From Candidatus Hermodarchaeum yapensis (GTDB lineage Archaea; Asgardarchaeota; Hermodarchaeia; Hermodarchaeales; Hermodarchaeaceae): 64,000 bases of DNA. Location of the stretch: positions 1 through 64,000 of the forward strand of contig JAEOSK010000013.1 in the NCBI GenBank assembly GCA_016840405.1, given 5' to 3'. A program made the translations under genes and the position numbers. Within the stretch, counting starts at the first letter, position 1. Every line of letters begins with the position of its first letter. The notes under the pieces were generated by a model. That model searched no databases, had not been told where the DNA came from, and saw only the letters and a program-made list of their open reading frames with translations. Positions 17,698-25,176 of the stretch are shown piece by piece.

Positions 17698-19077
17698 TTA
17701 AGGTGCAGGAATTGGGAATATCAGGATTCGGAGGAAAAGATAACCAGTACTTATTAGAAGAAATACCAAGGTTAGAATTACGCCAGTTCGAAGAAAGGTA
17801 TTTTTTGGGAGGGGTCGTTCCTCTTTTTCTGCTATTGTGACAGCTAAAACATTGGCAGCGCTAGCAATTGGGGTAAGGCAACCCCCAAGGACAGCCCCAA
17901 CCAATAGTGAAGCCCAAAGATTACCCACAGGAAGGGCAGGTGGCCCTATTGACAGAATCTGTACCACTGGAATGAATGTGAGTGTAACAGGGATATTATC
18001 GACAAACCCACTCGTGAGTCCAGATATCCAAACCATCAAGAAGGTTGCAAAGAATGCATTACCCCCTGTCAGAGCCAATATTCCGTGCCCAATGGTTTCA
18101 AGAACGCCAAATTCTTCCATGAGACCAACCAGAAAGAAGAGCCCCATAAAGAAGAAAATCACAGACCATTCAATTTCCTTGAATATTTCACCTGGTCTGA
18201 AACCACTAAGAGTCACAAAAGCTAGTGCCCCACCTAACGCTACAAGAAAAGTCAATCCCAAAGATCCTATAGTAACAAATCCCACAATTATCACAATCAA
18301 TAGAATTGCGGTTCGATAGAAGACTAAGCGATCCGGTACTAATTCCCATTCATCAATTTCTAGTAGGTCATCAACCCGAGACCGTCGAGGAACAATGAAA
18401 TCCTTTCGGAATAATCGTAATACAATGAATATGGTGATGGCTAGTAATGTAAGACCAAGGGGCATTATATTGACGATGAACCATTCAAAAGTATACAACG
18501 TGGCTCCAGCAATGAGCATTGCAGGAACGCTAGCAATAAGAGAAGTAATTCCTCCGACATTAGTAACCAATGCAACAGAAATCAGATAGGGTGCCGGATT
18601 GGTTTCTAATGCATCACAAGCAAGGAAAATGAGAGTACCCATAATAAGCATAGTAGTAATTTGTGTCAGAATCGTCGTCATACCAAAGCTAAGTAGGCAA
18701 AAAATGATGAGAAGTTTACGAGTATCACCACCACTGAATTTGATGGCTTTGATAACAATGAATTGGAATACACCAGAATCCTTGGAGACCTCAGTAATGA
18801 CCAGCATTGACAGAATTAAGATTAGTGTTGGGAGGTCTACCCATTTATTGAAAAAATATGCAAATACCTCTGTATTGAAGTGCTCAGGTAAGAGTTGGTA
18901 TGGGGAGCTTGGATCAGCAAAAATTACTGCGGCACGCCATGTAGGCCAAATTGATGCTAGATAGAAAATTGCGATTATTCCACCGATTAGGGCTGCTGCA
19001 GTATGGTCCAGTACATCTAACATGATTAGGAGAATGATGGCAATAAACAGAATGAGGGCAAATACTGCTGGAAACAT
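17698..19077 (-). CDS. ArsB/NhaD/citrate-type anion permease (copy 2)
   Basis: The 459-residue protein is a paralogue of the product of the 16142 gene. It shares DVLDHTAAALIGGIIA, the LITEVSKDSG-type segment, VTNVGGITSLIASVPAMLIAG and the second-half GFVDNIPVTLTFIPV and GGCLTPIASAANVLAVT. Two regular re-entrant repeats support the inverted-repeat fold of the family. Divergence is substantial throughout, so the duplication is old. The two genes are 131 nt apart and may be one transcript. ATG 19077 is the natural start. Confidence 0.83.
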   Translation of the reverse strand: MFPAVFALILFIAIILLIMLDVLDHTAAALIGGIIAIFYLASIWPTWRAAVIFADPSSPYQLLPEHFNTEVFAYFFNKWVDLPTLILILSMLVITEVSKDSGVFQFIVIKAIKFSGGDTRKLLIIFCLLSFGMTTILTQITTMLIMGTLIFLACDALETNPAPYLISVALVTNVGGITSLIASVPAMLIAGATLYTFEWFIVNIMPLGLTLLAITIFIVLRLFRKDFIVPRRSRVDDLLEIDEWELVPDRLVFYRTAILLIVIIVGFVTIGSLGLTFLVALGGALAFVTLSGFRPGEIFKEIEWSVIFFFMGLFFLVGLMEEFGVLETIGHGILALTGGNAFFATFLMVWISGLTSGFVDNIPVTLTFIPVVQILSIGPPALPVGNLWASLLVGAVLGGCLTPIASAANVLAVTIAEKEERPLPKNTFLRTGVILTLVFLLISTGYLFLRILIFPIPAP

Positions 19078-19189
19078 CGATGTATAGTGTCGCCCCTTTT
19101 ATTGGTCTACTTGAAACCACCAATTGCATAACGTCTCAAATAAACATTTTCTCATAATAGTCAACAGAGCCAAATCGTTTCAACTGCAG

Positions 19190-19993
19190 CTAGAGCATAT
19201 TTACGAAGTCAACTATTGTCTGTACTAGAGCTTTTGGTTGTTCAAATTGGATAGCGTGATTAGACTCATCAATAATCTGCACATCTACATTGGAAAGGTG
19301 TTCTTGGTAGAAGTCACCCCATTTCACAGGAAATGTATCATCCTGAGCTGCGATGGTTACTAAAGTGGGTAGTTTGATTTCTTTGACCCGGTCCTGAATA
19401 TTGAAGCTGGCAGCTGCGCCCATGGCATACCCATGACTGTTTGCGAGCTGTTGTGCATCGCGTTGGAGAAATACGAGAAGGTCGATCATTCCTGGGGTTT
19501 CTCGGATTTTTTGGGGGTTGTAGTAGACAAATTCAAGGCTCTTTTCAACGGCCTCCTCTGGTGATAGCCCATAGGCGAGTTGGGCAATTTTAATTTGAGC
19601 ATGGGCTCCTTCGACATCTGTTGTTGGTGCAGTATCAATGAGAATGAGCGATTTGAGTCGGGATGGAGCATCGAGTGCCATTTGTTGTGCGATGAATCCG
19701 CCAAGACTATGGCCCGCCACATGACATTGCCCGATTTCTAAGTGCTTGAGCAATTCAAAATGGTCTAGAGCAAACGTATCAACCTTGGTCACTTCAGAGA
19801 GTTCACTGGATTGTCCATGTCCCCGAAGGTCGGCAAAAATCGTTTGAAAGTGTTCTGTAATAAACGGGCGGACATATTCCCAATTTCGAATCGAACCCCG
19901 GACCCCGTGGATAAGCAGGAGAGGTTCACCGGAACCTTCCACTTCATAATAGATCTTCGCATTGTTAACCTCAGCATACGGCAACGAATTCAC
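19190..19993 (-). CDS. Alpha/beta hydrolase
   Basis: The 267 residues show the alpha/beta hydrolase fold: oxyanion HGVRGSIRNWEY near residue 29, nucleophile Ser96 in GHSLGG, the acid in AAQDDTFPVKW, and a C-terminal catalytic histidine in ESNHAIQFEQP. The sequence resembles small esterase, lactonase or C-C hydrolase enzymes; the substrate cannot be assigned. No signal peptide is present, so it is cytosolic. It is divergent from the RING-like gene at 20180 across a 186-nt promoter region. Confidence 0.85.
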   Translation of the reverse strand: MNSLPYAEVNNAKIYYEVEGSGEPLLLIHGVRGSIRNWEYVRPFITEHFQTIFADLRGHGQSSELSEVTKVDTFALDHFELLKHLEIGQCHVAGHSLGGFIAQQMALDAPSRLKSLILIDTAPTTDVEGAHAQIKIAQLAYGLSPEEAVEKSLEFVYYNPQKIRETPGMIDLLVFLQRDAQQLANSHGYAMGAAASFNIQDRVKEIKLPTLVTIAAQDDTFPVKWGDFYQEHLSNVDVQIIDESNHAIQFEQPKALVQTIVDFVNML

Positions 19994-20179
19994 CTACTCC
20001 CAGTCCCTAGTAAGAAGAAGCTAATCTGTTTTGTGCTTTCAAAGTGATTTGATAAAGCGGGTGTCTTGCCGGAAAAGTAAACTCTAATAACCGTGAATTT
20101 TCTTAGAAGTAATTAGAGGGAACCTTGATCGACAATCGATTAGGAAACGGGTTTCAAAAATTCAATAGGAGGTTTGAGG

Positions 20180-20668
20180 TTGATACTAATAATATTCCCA
20201 TTTGGCTTCATCATCATTATCCTAGCAATTTGTATAATCTACGCTGCATCACGAGATTCTTTTGATGCCCCGCCTCGAAGGTATAACCGAGAGAGCCACC
20301 GTGATCCCTGGGTGCCAGTTGCTCAAGCTCAACCAAAAGAGCTTGTTTGGGAACCATCGCACCATCTGGTGGATGTTCTCGTTTGCACGTGTGGGAAATG
20401 GAATTCACCGGAACAAACTGCGTGTTGGAATTGTAATAACCATTTGTCTGCGGTTTCTCGAGAAACGTTTACCTTTGAAACCGTTGAAAAGTGTGCAGTG
20501 TGTGGATTCTGGGTTTATGAGGGGGAAGAATTACTTTTGTGTCCGTCTTGTCATGCCCAAGGACACCGGGCGCATTTGTTAGAGTTTCTGAAAGCAAAAG
20601 GTGTTTGCCCGGTTTGTAATCAGAAGTTGTATGCCCATCAGTTACTCAAGACGATTCCTAAGGTGTGA
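20180..20668 (+). CDS. Membrane-anchored RING-like zinc protein
   Basis: A single N-terminal helix (IIFPFGFIIIILAICIIYAA) anchors a cytosolic part. First comes a short zinc ribbon CTCGKWNSPEQTACWNC. Then follows a cross-brace-like arrangement: CAVC, twelve residues, CPSC, HAQGHRAH, eleven residues and CPVC. That order (C4-H2-C2) is close to RING-type domains and prokaryotic RING-like families. RING domains often serve as ubiquitin or SUMO E3 ligases in eukaryotes; no ubiquitin or E2 gene is visible here, so the role is open. The TTG at 20180 fits AGGAGG 7 nt upstream better than the in-frame TTG at 20174. Confidence 0.65.
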   Translation: MILIIFPFGFIIIILAICIIYAASRDSFDAPPRRYNRESHRDPWVPVAQAQPKELVWEPSHHLVDVLVCTCGKWNSPEQTACWNCNNHLSAVSRETFTFETVEKCAVCGFWVYEGEELLLCPSCHAQGHRAHLLEFLKAKGVCPVCNQKLYAHQLLKTIPKV

Positions 20669-20721
20669 AACACTTCAGACGGGTAATGGTTGGCAGTAAC
20701 TGCTGAGCTCAGTCCAGGAAT

Positions 20722-21915
20722 TTAGAGGAAAATCGTTCGAGGTAGTTTAGTGATGGTCTTGGCGCCCTTCGATGTGACCAGAAAATCTTCTTCGAGACGG
20801 ACTCCACCGATTTTTTGATAATAGAGTGCAGGTTCAATGGCAATGACTGCACCAGGAAGGAGTGGAGTGGGTTGAAGTGAGAGACCAGGATATTCGTGTA
20901 CATCGAGTCCGATACCATGACCTAGAGAGTGAAGCATTCCTTCTTTGATGCCAGGAGTTCTGTTTGCGGATTGGTGACCATTGCGTTCAAAGGAGTCAGT
21001 CATGGCATTCGTGAGGTCTTCAGCTGTTCCTCCTGCTTGGAGAGCATCGATGACTGCGTCGAAGGCTGCTTCTACGGATTCGAACAGGTTGTTTAGCTTC
21101 GTGGATACATCACCGCGGATAAAAGTGCGTGTAATATCGGCATGGTAGCGTTCTTCTAATCGTCGTGGAAAGATGTCAATTATAATCGGTTCGTGGGCAT
21201 GAAGGACGTCATCTCGAAGTCCTAAGTAGTGATAATCCGCACCCTTTGAACCGGCGGCTACTATTGATTCTTCACTATTTTCAGAGTCATTGTCTACAAG
21301 TGAATGTTCGATCATTCGTTTCACTCGACCCACCGTCAAGGGTTTCTTCTCATAGAAGAGAACGTGTTTGGCACCAATCTCTGTGTTCTGGAAAACATCG
21401 ATGAGGTGTTGAAATGTGGCTTCAGTTGCTTGACTGGCCTTTTTGATGGCTTCGATTTCTGAGTTGTCTTTGGTTTCCCGGGCTTTGAAAAAAAGACCTT
21501 GAACGGGTTTTGTCTTAATGCCCAGTTGTTGGAGGTTGTGCACGTGTTGCGCATCAGTAGTTCGGGGAATCCCAATTACTCCCTTCTCTGGGAATAGATT
21601 TTTGGCAATATCCGCAATGATGCGTTTTTCTAATTCGTCACGACGCACTCTTTCACTAACGGCGTGATGAATCGTGGGACTCACACTGTGGAACTTGCGA
21701 ATATGTGAGTATTTTTTGGCACGTTCACAGACCATATCGATGGCTGCAAGAACGCCTGGTTGATCACGCTGTTTTAGATAATAGGCTGGGTCGACCGCGA
21801 GAAACCGAGTCATGTAGTAAAGGTCGGTGTTAAGGAGGCTTTTCCCTTCGAGAAATAGTGCATCGACCTCATATTGTGCCATTAATCCATCAATATCATC
21901 CAGCAAGGAAACCAC
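20722..21915 (-). CDS. Xaa-Pro dipeptidase, M24 family
   Basis: This cytosolic metallopeptidase cleaves a dipeptide or N-terminal residue before proline. The 397 residues include an N-terminal creatinase-like domain and the C-terminal pita-bread domain with all five metal ligands: the two aspartates in IIDIFPRRLEERYHADITR (split by a short insert), His in HGIGLDVHEYPG, Glu in VIAIEPALYY and Glu in GGVRLEEDFLVT. The GTG at 21915 opens the frame; a TTG four codons later is also possible. It converges with the RING-like gene. Confidence 0.87.
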   Translation of the reverse strand: MVSLLDDIDGLMAQYEVDALFLEGKSLLNTDLYYMTRFLAVDPAYYLKQRDQPGVLAAIDMVCERAKKYSHIRKFHSVSPTIHHAVSERVRRDELEKRIIADIAKNLFPEKGVIGIPRTTDAQHVHNLQQLGIKTKPVQGLFFKARETKDNSEIEAIKKASQATEATFQHLIDVFQNTEIGAKHVLFYEKKPLTVGRVKRMIEHSLVDNDSENSEESIVAAGSKGADYHYLGLRDDVLHAHEPIIIDIFPRRLEERYHADITRTFIRGDVSTKLNNLFESVEAAFDAVIDALQAGGTAEDLTNAMTDSFERNGHQSANRTPGIKEGMLHSLGHGIGLDVHEYPGLSLQPTPLLPGAVIAIEPALYYQKIGGVRLEEDFLVTSKGAKTITKLPRTIFL

Positions 21916-21989
21916 TTTCTTGAATAACAGTTAGCTCCGTCGAGCGAAGGAGAACAACCATTATAGTTTCTCACCTAAAGTCTTCTGAT

Positions 21990-22005
21990 TGTTTCACGTG
22001 GAGCA
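21990..22005 (+). promoter_or_regulatory. parS-like site
   Basis: TGTTTCACGTGGAGCA differs at one position from TGTTTCACGTGGAACA, a common form of the bacterial ParB-binding parS site. It lies in the intergenic region between the M24 and MFS genes. No parB or parA gene is visible in the window. Confidence 0.3.
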
Positions 22006-22079
22006 TAATAAGCTGAATTTTGAAGTTACTAACGCTGTTGGACTAGCACAATACCTAAGTACCCTCAAGTATGCGTCAG

Positions 22080-22099
22080 GTGACCAGAATTCTGGTCAC
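22080..22099. promoter_or_regulatory. 20-bp perfect palindrome upstream of MFS gene
   Basis: GTGACCAGAATTCTGGTCAC is a perfect inverted repeat 57 nt before the MFS start codon. A half-site TGACCAGAC recurs at 22125-22133. This is typical of a dimeric repressor operator controlling a transporter. Confidence 0.5.
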
Positions 22100-22155
22100 A
22101 AAGTTACAGATTGCATAAGTCTTCTGACCAGACCAAAGCATCATAGTGATAGAAT

Positions 22156-23616
22156 ATGCCAGATGATACTGTCGAAGAAAAAACTGAAACTCAAGATATA
22201 CAAATGACATCAGATCCGATTATACCTCCTCTAGAACCAGCCCCAGAGACACCTCCACCAGAAGAGGGGCCCAAGACTGAGAAAGGGTTTTGGGCATCAG
22301 TTAAAACGGTCTTAGCGTATCGGAGCTATTCTGTTTACCTGGTGACATCTTGGATTCTTGGTATCTTTGGTATCATTATGGAAAGCTATCTGATGCTCTT
22401 TCTCCGGGACTTTATGCTTCTCTATATTCCTGATCCAAACTTTGTCTACATCGCCATTGGATTATTCATTGTTCTTTTCATGACAATTGAATTAGTTGCC
22501 CGGTTCTTTGGTGGCTATGTTGGAGATAATTACAACCGCAAATGGTTGTCTGTCCTGACGATGGCGATTTCCGGTGTTGGAATGCTCATTCTAGGCTTAA
22601 GCACGAATATTCCTTTCCTCTTAACCGGTGGGCTAATTATGGCTGGATCAGCCCTAGTTGCCAGTGGGTCTACTGCGTATATTTATGAACAAATGCCCCA
22701 TGAACACAGTGGCCTAGCCATGGGAATATTCCAGACTAGCAGCGGATTTGGCCTAATTGGATTGGGTTTGGTTACCTATTTCCTGGCGATTGGAATCTCC
22801 TTTGTTGCCACAATTCAACTCGTTTTCTTGATAGGATCAATCTGTTACTTCATTGCAGCTGCTATTCGTGCTGTATTCCTTGCACCTGCAATCCCGATTA
22901 AACGCGAAAACCAAGCAAAAAATCGTGCACGCGAATTTCTTAGACAAAATGCAAACGCCCTCAAGCTCCTCTATATCATTCTTCCAACATTTATGGCGGT
23001 ACTCATATTAGACGCGCTCAGTGATGGCTTCTACCGTTTTGTCAGCATCCTCTATCTCAATGAAGCCTTAGCCTTCACTTATGGGGAAATTAGTTTAATG
23101 TTGATTATCGTCCTTGCGTTTTCTATTCCTTTGTCAATTACGGTTGGAGGCTTCTTCGACAAACGCGGAAGTCGTCGAGCCATTCTAATAGTCTACAGTG
23201 TTATGCCAATCACCTTATTGCTCCTCATCTTAGCACCAATGTTTCCATACTGGCTCCCCTCCAATCTGGTTATTCCAGTAGTAACCGCTTTTCCGATTCT
23301 TGAGCCTCTGTTGAGTACAGCATTTATCGCTATTGCAATGAAACGAATTAATGATATTCTGTGGATGACTTTAATCTTGACTTATCTTCGGAAGGCGATG
23401 CCGCGATCAGAAACCGCAAAGATGCTAAGCATCTTTATGATTGTGATTATGATTGCCTTTATTATTACACCAGTGCCATCCGCATTCCTCTACACCTACC
23501 TAGGAGCAATCCCTGTGCTGACAATTGCACTAACCCTTAACCTGTTAATTATTGGAGTCCTCATTTTCACGAATATCGAACCGAAACCAATTCCGGAGGA
23601 ATACAAGAACCTCTGA
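22156..23616 (+). CDS. MFS transporter with acidic proline-rich N-terminus
   Basis: The 486-residue protein begins with about 45 polar residues rich in Pro and Glu, followed by twelve membrane helices. The A-like motif GGYVGDNYNRKW between helices 2 and 3 and its second-half counterpart GGFFDKRGSRRA mark the major facilitator superfamily. The substrate is unknown; exporters of drugs or metabolites often look like this. Start ATG 22156 has no strong ribosome site. A palindromic operator candidate sits just upstream. Confidence 0.83.
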   Translation: MPDDTVEEKTETQDIQMTSDPIIPPLEPAPETPPPEEGPKTEKGFWASVKTVLAYRSYSVYLVTSWILGIFGIIMESYLMLFLRDFMLLYIPDPNFVYIAIGLFIVLFMTIELVARFFGGYVGDNYNRKWLSVLTMAISGVGMLILGLSTNIPFLLTGGLIMAGSALVASGSTAYIYEQMPHEHSGLAMGIFQTSSGFGLIGLGLVTYFLAIGISFVATIQLVFLIGSICYFIAAAIRAVFLAPAIPIKRENQAKNRAREFLRQNANALKLLYIILPTFMAVLILDALSDGFYRFVSILYLNEALAFTYGEISLMLIIVLAFSIPLSITVGGFFDKRGSRRAILIVYSVMPITLLLLILAPMFPYWLPSNLVIPVVTAFPILEPLLSTAFIAIAMKRINDILWMTLILTYLRKAMPRSETAKMLSIFMIVIMIAFIITPVPSAFLYTYLGAIPVLTIALTLNLLIIGVLIFTNIEPKPIPEEYKNL

Positions 23617-23643
23617 GGGTAGATAAGTTTCAGGAAATCGTGA

Positions 23644-24894
23644 TTAGTCAGAGGTTTTGGGTTCATGGATGAATGGTAACAAGATTGCTGCGATGACAGT
23701 TAGGAATAGGGCTAATCCAAAGGTGTAACTTGGTCCAAGGAAGACCCATAGGAATCCTGCAATGACACTAGCAGGTAGCAATGCGAATCCGATAAGCATC
23801 TGATAGAATCCAAGAACGCTCGACCGAATCTTCAGTGGCGAGAGTTCGGAGATGAGCGCGCTTTGCATTGGAACTGTTGCACCGATGCTGATTCCGTAGA
23901 AAATGAGGGCAAAGAGGACTGTCCAAAAGTTGGGGGTGAATAAGAAGATGGCACACATGCCCCCAAAGAAAAGGAATCCGATGAGAATGGTGCGTCGTCG
24001 CCCAATGCGGTCACCTAATCTTCCAAGTGGAGCAGAGGTCAGAGCCGCTGCTAGAGTGAATACCAGATAGGCCACAGGTACTCCAAGAATTGGATTAATT
24101 GCAGGCGGGATAATAAAAATTCCAGCGTAGAGTGTGACTAGGGACCAACTAAACGAGGCAAGGGCAAAGATGACACTTAACGTAATAAAAATTGCTAGAC
24201 TCCTGTTTATTCCGCTTATGTGGAAAACAGCTTTCCCAGGTTCTTTTCGATAATCGACGATTCTATAAATAATAACCAGTGCACCAATGAATGTGGGAAT
24301 AGCGGCAAGGAGGAAAAGGAGTCGAATGTTCATTAGCAGATCGAAACCATAGACAAGCGTAAGCCAGGGGAAGACGAAAGTTACAAATGCAATCGTGATG
24401 AGGATACCAGCTGTTGCCCCAGTGTGGTCAGCCGTTCGTAACAAACCAAAATTCTTACCACGGGTCTCATGTGTTGATACGTCTGCCACTATGGCGTCTC
24501 GTGGTGCACCCCGCACTTTACCTGCCCGATCTAATATTTTGGCAGGTATCAGCCATTGCCATGTAGGCGAGAAAGCATAGACAATACGGGATGTGGCACC
24601 CATCATATAACCAGACCAGATGAAGGGTTTTCGCTTCTGAATTCTGTCTGACCATATTCCTGAAATTCCTTTTAGTATGTTTACAACGAGGTCACCCGTA
24701 CCATCAATTATTCCAAGGATTAGCGGGGTTAAACCTGGTGGAGATAATAAACCGACGAAGATTGGCCAGATGGAGAAAACAATGTCACTGCCCATATCGT
24801 TGAGAAAGGAAGCCGCACCAAAAGTGCGAACGACAGTTTTCTCTGATGGAGCGTCACTCAGGAGTGCTTTATCGGAAGAAGGCACTTCGTTCAA
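23644..24894 (-). CDS. MFS transporter
   Basis: This is a 416-residue twelve-helix protein of the major facilitator superfamily. The motifs SGIWSDRIQKRKPFIWSGY and APLGRLGDRIGRRRTILIG are the first-half and second-half loop-2/3 signatures. The segment RGAPRDAIVADVSTHETRGKNFG is conserved in a prokaryotic MFS subgroup (YfiS-like). It converges with the other MFS gene, 27 nt apart, but the two are not close relatives. Substrate unknown. Confidence 0.84.
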   Translation of the reverse strand: MNEVPSSDKALLSDAPSEKTVVRTFGAASFLNDMGSDIVFSIWPIFVGLLSPPGLTPLILGIIDGTGDLVVNILKGISGIWSDRIQKRKPFIWSGYMMGATSRIVYAFSPTWQWLIPAKILDRAGKVRGAPRDAIVADVSTHETRGKNFGLLRTADHTGATAGILITIAFVTFVFPWLTLVYGFDLLMNIRLLFLLAAIPTFIGALVIIYRIVDYRKEPGKAVFHISGINRSLAIFITLSVIFALASFSWSLVTLYAGIFIIPPAINPILGVPVAYLVFTLAAALTSAPLGRLGDRIGRRRTILIGFLFFGGMCAIFLFTPNFWTVLFALIFYGISIGATVPMQSALISELSPLKIRSSVLGFYQMLIGFALLPASVIAGFLWVFLGPSYTFGLALFLTVIAAILLPFIHEPKTSD

Positions 24895-24963
24895 GATGGT
24901 CTCCTCAAGAGAGGAGTCTATAAACGTAAGTGCCTTTTATTCCTTTAATTTCAGTCAGGTGAA

Positions 24964-25098
24964 CTACCCCGTCTTGAAGGGCGGAGTTTCCTGCTTCATT
25001 CCATCGACTAATGCCGACTGGTCCACAGGCTCTACTCGCCGTTCCGGCGATGTTGTCCGGTTATGATGCCGTGGTTCTTGGTCACCATAGCCGGAACC
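24964..25098 (-). pseudogene. TnpB (IS200/IS605 OrfB) C-terminal remnant
   Basis: A 44-codon open stretch encodes PERRVEPVDQSALVDGMKQE, then TPPFKTG and a stop. The VEPV, ALVDGMKQE and PPF elements are the usual C-terminal tail of IS605-type TnpB proteins. Upstream, the frame is closed at once by a stop, and no RuvC or zinc-ribbon part is present. On the plus strand the tail overlaps CCCGTCTTGAAGGGCGGAG, which resembles the hairpin at an IS200/IS605 right end. The element is long dead. The rest of the 24895-25176 gap shows nothing recognisable. Confidence 0.6.
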
Positions 25099-25176
25099 TC
25101 AACTAGAAATTAATAAGAGCATATAATAGCACCACGATTTATCTCCGCTTTGGAAGGACAAGAGTTTCTCGAAGCT

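Noticed and set aside
16998-18964. Several long plus-strand frames opposite the two permeases
   Set aside because: They are antisense shadows of highly hydrophobic genes, rich in Ser, Thr and Pro, without ribosome sites.
16142-19077. Tandem permeases as part of an arsenic-resistance cassette
   Set aside because: No arsR, arsA or arsC lies nearby, and the family includes many non-arsenic carriers.
21989-22207. Plus-strand frame starting MFHVEH before the MFS gene
   Set aside because: Composition is poor, it overlaps the MFS gene, and it covers the parS-like site and palindrome, so intergenic DNA is likelier.
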